Part shown: positions 1 to 9,721 of the stretch, piece by piece
Layout: the number at the start of each line of letters is the position of its first letter
Numbering within the stretch: the first letter of the stretch is position 1
Assembly (NCBI GenBank): GCA_900128585.1
Contig: LT642380.1
Coordinates: 1 to 20,337 of the forward strand
Source: Stramenopiles sp. TOSAG23-3
Lineage: Eukaryota > Sar
Length of the DNA stretch: 20,337 bases
Direction: 5' to 3'
Position numbers and translations under genes: made by a program
Notes under the pieces: model-generated
The model's database searches: none
The model's input: only the letters and a program-made list of their open reading frames with translations
What the model was told of the DNA's origin: nothing

Positions 1-2
1 TC

Positions 3-3000
3 TCTTCTGACTCTACGGTCAGTTGCAGTAAATGTCCCGCAGGGAAATCCCAAAAGGACGAAGGGCAAAGCAGTTGCGAAGACTGCAGCGCAGGAAGTGT
101 CACCAACGCATTGGCTAGTACAGGCGCGATATCATGTACTCCGTGCCCAGCAAAATCGTTTTCTTTTAATTCCACGGTTGCTTGTACGGTGTGCCCAGCC
201 CCTAATACAACTAACGCCGCTGTTGGTGCAACGACATGTTCTGAACCGCATCTTAATTGGACCGATTGTTCAGGTCTTCTTCCGCCAAGTGATCAACCCA
301 ATGGGTTTCCCGTGTACCTCCGTGCTGAACTTGGTCTCATTAGCTTGCCGAAAAGCAGCGAAAATTTATTACTAGTATTGAAAAGGGTAACTAACGGAAC
401 AGGAACATCCTGCGTGGACATTCCTGTTGCACGATCTTACGATGGGTACATTTGGGAAGGCGTGCCGCCTGAACCTGCAGTTTTGCACCATTGCACGTCA
501 CAGAGTTGCCAAATAAATAAACGTAGAAAATCCTATTTGTTCCGGGTCGACGCGGTAGAAATCGCCCCTCCTGCCAACAGAGGAGACCATGCAATTTCTA
601 AAATGTTCATTCAAAGCACATTCGGGCCAACGCGAACGGCAATCAATGAATTTCGAGACAAATACGGCCCTGAAACGAACAAAAGTACAGTTCGTAGTTG
701 GATTCATGATCAAGTGCAATTAACACCAACGACTTTGCGTAAGTACTATAGGCAAAGAGTAAACCCAAGGATTTCTCAAGTTGTAGCGTCTGCAGGACCA
801 CTTGATTTTTGCAGTTCTGGGTCACGTTTTCATCGAAATGCATTTGACAATCTTGATCTTTTTAAAAAAATTGATGTCAGTGCATTTGATCCAACACACG
901 GGGTTTACACGCTCGTGGTTGATAAGAAAGTTCGCACCGTAATTAATAGTCTTACCCAGCCTTTGAAAGCAGAACTTGACATTGGAACTACAAGTTTTAT
1001 CATTTGCAAGGTGTTAGAATATGTAAATGGGACAATGGAATTGGCTCCAAATGGCACGGACTGCAAGAGCAGCACGAATTCTAGGAAATTTAACTATGTG
1101 AACGTGCCAATCAATTTAACTTCCGCATCGGCCAGCGACGTGCAGAATTTTGATGCGACTGATGTCACCGTATTTGATATGAAGGATATGAACGGTTCTA
1201 AATACACCGATGCAATAATTATACAGAAATTCAAAAGCGGTACATGCAAGACCAAGAGTCTGTTAGGGCGAAGTTTTATCAAGTTAAACTACAAAGGAAA
1301 TGATGGGTATTATATGCATGATCCTCGATTGCAATTGATAGATAATTCTTTGGAAAGTCCAGCGAATTTTACGTTGGCTGAGAATACAAGAGTTTCAAAC
1401 AGAATTTGCCCCGCCGTTCCAAAAACCTTCTTGAACCGTGATTCTTGCGTCCTTCGTAAAAAAAGTTGTAACCCTCTAAAATTTACAGATGGGCAGCTCC
1501 CTTTGAATACTACAAATATCCGCAAATGGTACACCGCAGGCCAAAGGTACGTGTACTATATTACCGGATTGAGATTAACAGACCCAAAAAACAAACACAA
1601 TTACGATTATAGCCCTTGTTTCAAAAATACAGGGCGTTCACGATGGAAAATTATTTCAACGTCTCCTTGCGCTGGAGGGGGTGTTACTAGTGGACCAAAT
1701 GAGACATGGTGGAATGAGTCGTACCACACAATAGCTTCAGCATTGAGTTCGTCTCCTGACACAAATCCTTACATCAGGGACATAGATGTATCAAATGTTT
1801 GTGCTGACAAAAACCAGAATAGGCCAGAACTGGTCGGCGTAAAAGTCGAGGCTGGGGGGAAATGTTGGCAACACATTCACCGCGACGAATACAATGTCTT
1901 TGACTTTTCCCACTGGACACTGTTAGGCACCCACCCAGGGAATTCGGATGCGTTAAAAGGCGGGCGCACTAATCCAATAAAACGCATTGCGATAAATGGG
2001 GGGACTAATTTAATTTTCCCATCCAATCACGGTATGGATCGATGGAAAACATACAGGGATGAACGAACCTTTTTCATAAAGTATGTTGGCAGATTAGGGG
2101 ATTCGGTAAATTTTGCAAGCCTTGAAACGGAATTGCAGCTGAAAGATATGGCTGTCGTGGCTAGTGCACTGCAAGATACCCAAGACGACGAGTTTGAAGC
2201 CTGTGGAAGTCCGGAAGAAGCTGCGAATGTCCCAGTATTTGGAAACAAGTACCGTTTTCCAAGCGAGCGTACATTTGGGGGGTTTGATTACAACTTGGAA
2301 CTAGATTACCCTCATTATAGATTTGGTGGGAAACAGATGGTGTTCACAAATGTTGCTTTGAAATCAGCTGACCAATTGCGTCAACGGGTAGCCTGGGCTC
2401 TGTCTCAAATATTTGTCATTGGCAAAGAAGGCGGGGAGCCTATTGAAGAGTGGGTGAATTATTACGACATTTTTATTCGGCATGCTTTTGGAAATCTAAA
2501 GGATGTTTTAAAGGAAGTATCGTATTCCCCGAAGATGGGAGATTATTTATCATCCTTGAAAAACCAAGCATATGCGTACGCCAATAAATTCCCTGATGAA
2601 AATTTTGCCAGGGAAGTTATGCAACTTTTCTCAATAGGATTGTGGGAGCTCAACCAAGACGGCACATATAAATTGGATAGCAATGGCGAAAAACAGGAAA
2701 CGTATACAAATAAAGATATCGTTACCTTTTCAAGGGTGTGGACCGGTTTTGATGTTCAATCGAATCGGGGAAACTATGAAGCGGAGAAAGGGTACCTTGG
2801 TGGTAATAAAATTGACCCAATGCAAATCAAAGCTGAATGGAAAGATAAACTTCCAAAAACTAAATTAGGCACAGGGTATCTTGGGGATGGCTACCCACTT
2901 TGCAACGATTTGCCGAAACGACATTTTTTGGCACCGGGCGCAACGTACGTTTACACTGGACCTGTTTCAGACGAAGCAGTACGTGACGGCTTTCCTCTTG

Positions 3001-6000
3001 CAGCAGCAAATGAAGGGGGTAGTATCCTGGGTCAGTTTAAACCTTCAAACGTAAGTTCCCCCCTTTACAATATGCTTTGCAAACGCGTTCAAGGTGGGGC
3101 ATGCACATTTCCTAGAAGAATAGTACTTAATGAAACTCTGGATTGCAATGGAGACGAATGCAAAATGGAATATCTTCGTGTCGTAAAGATGTTCGATCAA
3201 TTTTCTGGGAAGACGGTGTACTACACATACAATCGACGATCTTGTGTGCATTTGACTTTCTTCTCAAACGGCAAAGTCACAGGAAAAGCGGGCACTAACC
3301 CCTTACAATCACAGTGCGCCAACCCTAACTCAACCGCCGCTCAGGTTACTTGCTGCGATTCTAATACTAACATAAACGGGAGAAGCGGGACGGCTATTAA
3401 TGCAGCACAGTTGAATGAACGATGTATGTTTGTGGGAGAAAAAATGACGTACGATACGGCTGTCTCAAGATGCGAACAATCGGGACTTTCTGTGTGTGCT
3501 ATGAAAAATAAAACTAATGATGATTGGACAGATTGGAATAATGGTGGTTCATGGAAGGCGTGGGGGTTTACCTGTGCCCGATATGCACGTTCGTGGCTTT
3601 CAGACCCGTGCCAAGTCAAAGTACAAGTAGATGCCAGTGGCCTTGTTAATATTTACGACCCAATAAACAGCGACCACGATACTCCGATTTCGAATTCCAG
3701 AATCTTGAATTTTAAAACAAATTCAAAAAATCAATTCCATGTTGATTGGAACAATAACCAGTTTCCATTAGCTGCAAATGGGTGCGGTGATGGTTGTGTT
3801 ATAGAGAGCACAACGACATGTTTGTGTGATATCGTCATCGAAAATTTGCCTGTAATTTCAAATTTTAGTAGCATCTCTTCTAAGGAAGAGTTTGAAAGCC
3901 AAATTTCCGTTGGCGCGGTGGACCCAAACTCTTTACCAAGTGGAGAGTACAATTTATGCACAAGCAACCTCTGTAAAAACAGTGCCATGCCTAATGTCAA
4001 TGTGTACTTTCAATCGGGGACATCGTCGTTTACGACAGACACTATTTTTGAGTTTCCTTCAAATTTTGCGGGAGAAACGAATTTGTATTTCAAAAATAAA
4101 AAATCGTTTGTCTACGTTAGTGGATCTTCCTTCAAGTTCCGCAACCCTCCTCACTTTATGCCCTTGCTCGGAGAGACGTTTAATTATAAAAGTCACGAGG
4201 GAACACCAAGCTCGTTTGATGTACCGGCTGCTGAAGCTGAAATAGACGCCTTGATCGATCACCTTTTTCACCATTCCAACACTGCTCCTTTTGTGGCACA
4301 TCGAATAATTCAGCGCCTTGTAACATCTAACCCATCGCCGCGATATGTAAAAGCTGTGTCGACTGCGTTTGCCACAGGCAAACACGACGGTGTGACGTAC
4401 TCTGGAAAGTACGGTGACTTGGGAGCCACAATTGTAGCTATATTACTAGACCAAGAGGCCTTGTCGCTGACCCTTCAAGCCGATCCTAGTTCAGGACGCA
4501 TGCGAGAACCACTGCTTAAAATTATGCATTTTATTCGCGCCATGGAGTATACGTCTGTAGACAGTCGAGAAATAATGTTGCGGGAAATGCAAAAGAAAAT
4601 AGGGCAAGAATCATTTAGTGCCCCGTCCGTGTTCAGTTTTTTTCTGCCAGAGTATGTACCACCCGGCCCTATCGGAGATGCATTGCTGTTCAGTCCGGAA
4701 ACTGAAATATTAACAACTCCTCATTTGATTTCATACGTGAACGGCATGCTTAGTTTTATAAATTACGGTTTGACGCATTGCCACCATGGGTTTGGTGACA
4801 CAGTAATTAGAGATCAGGCAGGATATGGAGAGCTTAAGAAGAAGAACTATTGTGGCAAACTTAACGCTCATATTGGCGCAGACGGATCGTTTCAATTTAA
4901 AAGTCTAAGTGGTGGGGCCTTAGCAACGGTCGAAGAAATGGACACCCTAATCACACAAGGGAGACTCAGCGACCATAATTTCCAAGTTATTCTTGATGCA
5001 TACCGCGAGTCGGCAAACTCCGACGAGGCAATGGACTTGGCATTAAAATTGTTTATGCTGGCACCAGAATTTCACACAACGAGTAATAATAAGTTGACGT
5101 CGTCCATGCGCCCCAAACCATCTATCGCTGTGTCACAAAATCGAACATACAAGGCAGTAGTGGTAATATTTCTAAATGGAGGGGCGGATTCGTTTAATAT
5201 ATTGACGCCTTACCCGAATTCTAACTGCGCCACAGTATCCAACGGGCAGGATTTATGGTGGGATTATGAAGATATCAGGTCGGATATGAAACTCAAAGCA
5301 AATGAACTTCTTAAAATAGACGAACCTAGCGGCACCCAACCATGTGATGCGTTTGGAGTAAACAAGAAATTGAGCAAATTGAAAGACCTGTACAATGACG
5401 GGGACGCAGCATTTATTGCCAACATGGGCGCGCTTGTTGAACCGGTGACAAAAGAAGACTTTGTGAAGAAAAGAAAACGTTTACCACCAAATTTATTTTC
5501 CCACAATGTTATGCAACGGTCTATGCATAATGTTCATGCCCAAGATGCTGCTGCAAAAGGAGTATTGGGGCGTATAGTGGCAGCCATTACAAAAACACAG
5601 ACCGAAAACAATGTCGAGCACCTTCCTTACAAAGCACAAATGTATAGCATGCAAGGTCAGATGAAAATTTTAGAGGGATCAAAACTAGTGCCGAACTTGG
5701 TTGGGAGAAATGGGGTGGTACGAATGAATAATGATGGATACAATGAACTAGTTTCAAAAATAACAAATATGACAGATAAAGTGTCACAAAATATGTTTCC
5801 CGAGACATATTCTCAAATTCTTGAATCAAGTCTTGAGCAAACGGAATATTTGGGAAAGATGCTTGACAATGCCCAACTTGATACGACGAATTGGGCAGAC
5901 GATACAATAAGCTTACAAATGAACCAAGTTGCGAAGATCATGAAAATGCGTTCCGAGCTCGGAAACGAACGTGATGTCTTTATGTTGAAACTGGGAGGCT

Positions 6001-6449
6001 GGGACACCCACAGTGACTTGAAAGAAGATTTCAATGAACAATTAACGAAAATCAACGATGCGCTGTCAAAGTTCCACGAAGAAATAAAAACTAAACAGGG
6101 CCTTTGGGACAATGTTACAATTGTGTCCATTTCCGATTTTGGGAGAACGCTAACTTCAAACGGGAAGGGGACCGACCATGCCTGGGGTGGAAATTACTTT
6201 ATCGCCGGGGGAGGGGTGAAAGGGAAAAACATTTTTGGAAAATATCCTGAAGAACTTGGTGCAAATTCTGACCTCAACCTTGGACGTGGTAGAATACTTC
6301 CAACAACCAGTTGGGAAGCAATGTGGAATTCTATTGCGCAATGGTTTGGAGTTGTGGATTCAGAGATGGACACAGTGCTACCGAATAAAAAAAATTTCCC
6401 TTCCAGTGATATTTTTGATAAAAATGACTTGTTTGAGGGATGGGCCTGA
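3..6449 (+). CDS. DUF1800-DUF1501 fusion protein with cysteine-rich N-terminal repeats (5' partial)
   Basis: The frame is open from base 3 to the stop at 6447-6449, giving 2148 residues with no start in the window. The TTG at 111 is inside the reading frame and is not the start. Residues about 8-70 hold CxxC-spaced cysteines resembling GCC2/GCC3 (ephrin-receptor-like) repeats, which suggests a secreted or surface protein. DUF1800 begins near residue 196 (FIQSTFGPTR), continues through PDENFAREVMQLFSIGL near 863, and resumes after a large insertion near 1410 (IDHLFHHSN, RIIQRLVTSNPSPRYV) up to APSVFSFFLPEY. DUF1501, a sulfatase/alkaline-phosphatase-fold family, starts near 1720 (FLNGGADSFN) and keeps GGWDTH near 1998, SDFGRT near 2044 and GTDHAWGG. 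In bacteria these two families are commonly encoded by neighbouring genes; here they are one polypeptide. Biochemical role is unknown. Codons are more AT-rich than in the other genes of the window. Domain calls are firm; function is not. Confidence 0.9.
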   Translation, partial: SSDSTVSCSKCPAGKSQKDEGQSSCEDCSAGSVTNALASTGAISCTPCPAKSFSFNSTVACTVCPAPNTTNAAVGATTCSEPHLNWTDCSGLLPPSDQPNGFPVYLRAELGLISLPKSSENLLLVLKRVTNGTGTSCVDIPVARSYDGYIWEGVPPEPAVLHHCTSQSCQINKRRKSYLFRVDAVEIAPPANRGDHAISKMFIQSTFGPTRTAINEFRDKYGPETNKSTVRSWIHDQVQLTPTTLRKYYRQRVNPRISQVVASAGPLDFCSSGSRFHRNAFDNLDLFKKIDVSAFDPTHGVYTLVVDKKVRTVINSLTQPLKAELDIGTTSFIICKVLEYVNGTMELAPNGTDCKSSTNSRKFNYVNVPINLTSASASDVQNFDATDVTVFDMKDMNGSKYTDAIIIQKFKSGTCKTKSLLGRSFIKLNYKGNDGYYMHDPRLQLIDNSLESPANFTLAENTRVSNRICPAVPKTFLNRDSCVLRKKSCNPLKFTDGQLPLNTTNIRKWYTAGQRYVYYITGLRLTDPKNKHNYDYSPCFKNTGRSRWKIISTSPCAGGGVTSGPNETWWNESYHTIASALSSSPDTNPYIRDIDVSNVCADKNQNRPELVGVKVEAGGKCWQHIHRDEYNVFDFSHWTLLGTHPGNSDALKGGRTNPIKRIAINGGTNLIFPSNHGMDRWKTYRDERTFFIKYVGRLGDSVNFASLETELQLKDMAVVASALQDTQDDEFEACGSPEEAANVPVFGNKYRFPSERTFGGFDYNLELDYPHYRFGGKQMVFTNVALKSADQLRQRVAWALSQIFVIGKEGGEPIEEWVNYYDIFIRHAFGNLKDVLKEVSYSPKMGDYLSSLKNQAYAYANKFPDENFAREVMQLFSIGLWELNQDGTYKLDSNGEKQETYTNKDIVTFSRVWTGFDVQSNRGNYEAEKGYLGGNKIDPMQIKAEWKDKLPKTKLGTGYLGDGYPLCNDLPKRHFLAPGATYVYTGPVSDEAVRDGFPLAAANEGGSILGQFKPSNVSSPLYNMLCKRVQGGACTFPRRIVLNETLDCNGDECKMEYLRVVKMFDQFSGKTVYYTYNRRSCVHLTFFSNGKVTGKAGTNPLQSQCANPNSTAAQVTCCDSNTNINGRSGTAINAAQLNERCMFVGEKMTYDTAVSRCEQSGLSVCAMKNKTNDDWTDWNNGGSWKAWGFTCARYARSWLSDPCQVKVQVDASGLVNIYDPINSDHDTPISNSRILNFKTNSKNQFHVDWNNNQFPLAANGCGDGCVIESTTTCLCDIVIENLPVISNFSSISSKEEFESQISVGAVDPNSLPSGEYNLCTSNLCKNSAMPNVNVYFQSGTSSFTTDTIFEFPSNFAGETNLYFKNKKSFVYVSGSSFKFRNPPHFMPLLGETFNYKSHEGTPSSFDVPAAEAEIDALIDHLFHHSNTAPFVAHRIIQRLVTSNPSPRYVKAVSTAFATGKHDGVTYSGKYGDLGATIVAILLDQEALSLTLQADPSSGRMREPLLKIMHFIRAMEYTSVDSREIMLREMQKKIGQESFSAPSVFSFFLPEYVPPGPIGDALLFSPETEILTTPHLISYVNGMLSFINYGLTHCHHGFGDTVIRDQAGYGELKKKNYCGKLNAHIGADGSFQFKSLSGGALATVEEMDTLITQGRLSDHNFQVILDAYRESANSDEAMDLALKLFMLAPEFHTTSNNKLTSSMRPKPSIAVSQNRTYKAVVVIFLNGGADSFNILTPYPNSNCATVSNGQDLWWDYEDIRSDMKLKANELLKIDEPSGTQPCDAFGVNKKLSKLKDLYNDGDAAFIANMGALVEPVTKEDFVKKRKRLPPNLFSHNVMQRSMHNVHAQDAAAKGVLGRIVAAITKTQTENNVEHLPYKAQMYSMQGQMKILEGSKLVPNLVGRNGVVRMNNDGYNELVSKITNMTDKVSQNMFPETYSQILESSLEQTEYLGKMLDNAQLDTTNWADDTISLQMNQVAKIMKMRSELGNERDVFMLKLGGWDTHSDLKEDFNEQLTKINDALSKFHEEIKTKQGLWDNVTIVSISDFGRTLTSNGKGTDHAWGGNYFIAGGGVKGKNIFGKYPEELGANSDLNLGRGRILPTTSWEAMWNSIAQWFGVVDSEMDTVLPNKKNFPSSDIFDKNDLFEGWA

Positions 6450-6588
6450 GGAGGGTAGTATGTTTCAGATATGAAACACGTCAAACGACCAATGCTGTTA
6501 TAATTGTGCTCATATATGTACGGGGGTGTAATATTCATAGTCTAATATATACGAACGTAATACCAAAATACCAAACTAATTATTCCTA

Positions 6589-6762
6589 TCATATAGCAAT
6601 ATCAACAAATTGCGTGTACGGGAGACGTCCATCTTCATCCTTCTCTTTCGCACCGTCAGGGTAGGCTTGTAGGAGCATGCGAGCAATGTCTGGTAGCTTG
6701 TTGTCGATGGCACGGTGCAGCGGGAGTAGTCCATCTTTAACCTTCTCTTTCGCACCGGTACA
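6589..6762 (-). pseudogene. Ankyrin-repeat fragment (remnant or terminal exon)
   Basis: On the minus strand a frame ending at a TGA (6589-6591) encodes about one and a half ankyrin repeats: GAKEKVKDGLLPLHRAI, then DIARMLLQAYPD, then a second GAKEKDEDGRLP. The two repeat starts are nearly identical at DNA level and about 99 nt (33 codons) apart, as expected for ankyrin units. The same frame stays open upstream to 6864 but without recognisable protein. Just upstream in the sense direction is a run of T and a CAG ending at 6763, which could be a splice acceptor, so this may be the last exon of a spliced gene; I find no matching upstream exon. Otherwise it is a decayed copy of a dispersed ankyrin family. 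The ankyrin assignment is good, the gene model is not. Confidence 0.5.
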
Positions 6763-6864
6763 CTGCCGCAGAGCCAGGCAATAAAAAAAACAATTTAGCC
6801 GCTGTTTGAACTCCGGGAAATGGATTCTACAGCTACCTCCGCTAAGTAACTCCGAGCGCTTCAC

Positions 6865-7180
6865 CGGCCGAGTTTTTCAGACGCTGGACCCAGTTCCAGA
6901 GACGCTGATAACCTACTCCCCCCAACAACAAATGAGTCGTACAAAATTGAAACGTATTATTTGTACTATATATAATAATTATTTTATATATATATACATG
7001 TAATACTATGCATGTATAATTTATTACATTATGCATTTTGGAACATTTTAATATTTGAACTTACTGAAATCATTTTTTGATTGCTAAATAGAAGAAAAGG
7101 TTCCTTTTATACATAAAAAATAATTAAAATATGAACAATCGCCGACCCCGGCCCTTTAGGCTGCTCTCGCTTGTGCTGGT
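6865..7180. other. AT-rich spacer
   Basis: Spacer downstream of the rhodopsin stop. It contains A/T-rich runs, including an alternating TA stretch around 6966-7000, and no recognisable gene or RNA. Confidence 0.5.
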
Positions 7181-8410
7181 TCACTCCACGTCCATGTCCC
7201 GCCGCTCCGTTTTCTCCTCCGCGGTCGTGGATCCTTCAGGGGAGCTGGGCTGCGACCTCATTGGGACATAGTGAGTGAACCCCATGTGCCGACTGATCGA
7301 CGGGAACACCTCCCCAACGGAGGGGCGGCGCTTTTCCGAAGGGCTTGGGGTCGTACCAAAGCTGTGGTCGGGTCCCACCGAATGAGGGTTCGCAAAGTGG
7401 TACCTGTTCAAGTACTGCCGGATCCTGCTGTCAATGTCCTCCTTTTCCGATTCTTCCTTTCGCATCACCGCGGCATTTTCCCCAACGACGGCGGAATTTT
7501 GTTTCGTCTCAGATGGGTACGACGCGTCGCCGCAGTTCCCTGACAGCATCCGTTCGATACTGACGATCCGGTCTACAATGCTCGGGAGTGTGGCGGGGCC
7601 GGTACGGGCGCGGCGGTAGGCGCCCCTCCCCTTCCCGCGCTTAACGACCTTGGCCGGTCGAACAGGGCCCATCTCTTCGCCCTTAATGTCTTGGATGTTC
7701 ACCCGATATTCGTCCTCTTCCTCGGTCGATTCGCTACGTTCCAATCTGTCAAGCATCGTGTTGCCTAGGCTCCACGAGAAGAATCCCATCAGGTTCTTCG
7801 AAAGCAGGTCCCCGATCGCGTGGAACAGCGCCGACTGTCGAAACGTGATCACGGCCCCGTACTCTGGCCCGAGTGAGAATAGGACGGGAAATATCAACCA
7901 AGTGATCATCAGAAACTGCAGCAGGCGTTTCCGTTCGGGGAACATCGGCAACGACTTCACATTCTTGGTCCCGCTGATTCTGATCAGCTCCACGTACAGG
8001 GAGCCCGCAGCGACGAAAGCGAGGCCGTAGCAGACGTGTTTCAGTGGCCCCCAATAGATCGCGCTCAGGATTCCAAAGATTGTCGTCCACAGGTTGAGGA
8101 GCCACGGGAAGGCGATCATTCTGAAGTCGCGCTTCCCGGCAAGGAGGCAGATGACGTTGGACAGCAACACGGGGCACGTGGTCAGCCAAGACATGTACCG
8201 AAGGATGGGGATCGCCCCGTTGATGTTGGTGTACTCCTCGGGCAGCCCCATGAGCAGCGAGTACAGCACGACTTCGATCCCAACGACGTAGATGATTTCC
8301 CAGTCCACTCGCGACTGGCCTTGCCACTTCTGGTACCCGTAGAACACGAAGGACATGAAGGACACGATGAAGACCATGAACTGGACCGCGGTGTGGAGGT
8401 GGACGAGCAT
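7181..8410 (-). CDS. Channelrhodopsin (putative anion channelrhodopsin)
   Basis: A 409-residue light-gated channel of the microbial rhodopsin family, predicted in the plasma or eyespot membrane with covalent retinal. Seven hydrophobic helices span residues 7-215. The helix-3 motif RYMSWLTTCPVLL (71-83) is the channelrhodopsin signature, with Cys79 at the DC-gate cysteine position. Helix 7 has GDLLSKN (200-206), giving Asp201 and the retinal lysine Lys205. Helix 2 keeps Glu46 and Tyr50, matching the channelrhodopsin helix-2 glutamate and a GtACR1 tyrosine. Helix 6 and the following loop read FPVLFSLGPE (174-183). The Asp85 proton-acceptor position is Ser74, as in GtACR1, and the helix-4 gate aspartate is Asn106; both argue against a proton pump and for anion conduction. 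Residues 222-409 form a hydrophilic tail with basic and Ser-rich patches and RRPS at 361-364. The frame is open upstream to an ATG at 8782, but the ATG at 8410 is preferred: helix 1 follows directly and the preceding 100 bases look like a CA-rich leader. The family is firm; ion selectivity is inferred. Confidence 0.93.
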   Translation of the reverse strand: MLVHLHTAVQFMVFIVSFMSFVFYGYQKWQGQSRVDWEIIYVVGIEVVLYSLLMGLPEEYTNINGAIPILRYMSWLTTCPVLLSNVICLLAGKRDFRMIAFPWLLNLWTTIFGILSAIYWGPLKHVCYGLAFVAAGSLYVELIRISGTKNVKSLPMFPERKRLLQFLMITWLIFPVLFSLGPEYGAVITFRQSALFHAIGDLLSKNLMGFFSWSLGNTMLDRLERSESTEEEDEYRVNIQDIKGEEMGPVRPAKVVKRGKGRGAYRRARTGPATLPSIVDRIVSIERMLSGNCGDASYPSETKQNSAVVGENAAVMRKEESEKEDIDSRIRQYLNRYHFANPHSVGPDHSFGTTPSPSEKRRPSVGEVFPSISRHMGFTHYVPMRSQPSSPEGSTTAEEKTERRDMDVE

Positions 8411-8510
8411 GGTTGGCTGTTGGTTGGTTGGTCGGTTTGTTTTCGTGTGTTTCGTTTGTGTGTTTATTTTGTACGTTTGTGTTGTTCTTATTTTTGTGCT
8501 GGTACCAAAG
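8411..8510 (-). promoter_or_regulatory. CA-rich leader of the channelrhodopsin mRNA
   Basis: In the sense direction the bases before the 8410 ATG are almost entirely A and C with few G (for example ACCAACCAACCAACAGCC immediately upstream). This resembles an unstructured eukaryotic 5' UTR more than coding sequence and supports the internal start. The golgin gene at 16315 has a similar ACC-repeat leader. Confidence 0.45.
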
Positions 8511-9721
8511 AAAACTTTCTCGTTGTGTTTCTTCTCTAAGAGGGAAGCGCAGAACGTGGCCCCACCCGGGAGTACAAAGCGGTGTACAAACCCGTTGTCT
8601 GGGGGGTTGTTAACAAAGTGAGTTGTGGTTGCAAACACATACGCTATATCGAAGTGGCACGCGCTCGATGACGAAGCATTCGGTTCCACAGCCTGTGGCA
8701 ATACCCATATAGAAAGACCCGAAAAAATGGAGATATTTTTATACAGGCGCGTATGAGAGTGAGTGGTGAGAGACAACACCATGGGGTATAATTTTTCTTC
8801 TTCTTTTTATTTTACTTAATGCTGTGTGTATGTGTATAATACATAAAAAAATTATGGCGATAGGTAAAAAAGAGGAAATTTGTATTCTAAAAACTAGGTA
8901 TATTTTGAAAGTTATGAATGAGGGCTCGAAGGTCAAATGGAATATGAAAGAATTAGTACAACTATTTCCTATCAAAATAATTTTCAAATACAAATATTTC
9001 TTGATGATTTTTTTATACCCCATCGACCAAACCACTGATGAAAAAAATTGCCTTCTTCTCTCCTCTTCTTGGCTTGGTTCTTTTTTTTTGGTCGAAATAA
9101 ATACCCAAAACCCAAACCATAAAAAAATAAAAATAAAATAAGTGTTTGCTTCATTCATTCAGGAATCTAAAATCTAACGTAATGATATATAGTGTTAAAA
9201 GTTAAATAAAAAGTGATGATGAATGAATGAATGTTACTTATATTAATACTTAGACTATAATTATTATACGAGGATGATGTCCTCGTATTTAGTTATATTT
9301 ATTATAAGCAAAATATAATAAAAATTTCAATCATTTTTATTTTTAAAAAATAAATAAAAAGCCAACCTCCTCTTAAATTTTTTTTTATAATTCAACAGAG
9401 GAAATATTTGTCCCAATTTGATCCATGCTGTGTATATGTATTTTATTGTTTATTTTACCTTTAAAAAAGCCCCGGCGGCGGCGCGGCGTGGCGCGTGTGT
9501 CACCACCGTCCTCTTTCGTCATTCGCACTTCCCTGCACTACTAATTTCTCACTTTCCGAAAAATCCAGGGCCCCTCGTCTCAGAAACTTTACGTACAGAG
9601 TTCATGAATTATCGTGTAAACTATTTGTCTTTACCCCAACGTTCTATCAGTAAAAAACAAACTAGCTCAAATTCACCCTACCCTTCCTTTACAAGTCATC
9701 CCTCACCGCCTTTCCGAAAAT
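8511..9721. other. Divergent intergenic region
   Basis: This lies between the divergently oriented rhodopsin and 164-aa genes and presumably holds both promoters. Most of it is AT-rich with A and T runs, plus a GATGAATGAATGAATG stretch near 9220-9235. A short GC-rich island of GGCGGCGCGGC type occurs near 9473-9500 ahead of the 9722 gene. No RNA gene or convincing ORF was found; the open frames here are low-complexity. Confidence 0.5.

Noticed and set aside
111-113. TTG as start of the DUF1800-DUF1501 gene
   Set aside because: The same frame continues open to base 3 with matching cysteine repeats, so the gene is 5' truncated by the window.
7181-8410. Proton-pumping rhodopsin
   Set aside because: The proton acceptor position is Ser and the helix-3, helix-6 and helix-7 motifs match channelrhodopsins.
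8411-8782. Rhodopsin start at the upstream ATG (533 residues)
   Set aside because: The extension lacks the coding composition of the gene and ends in a CA-rich leader; the internal ATG fits helix 1 directly. Kept only as an alternative.
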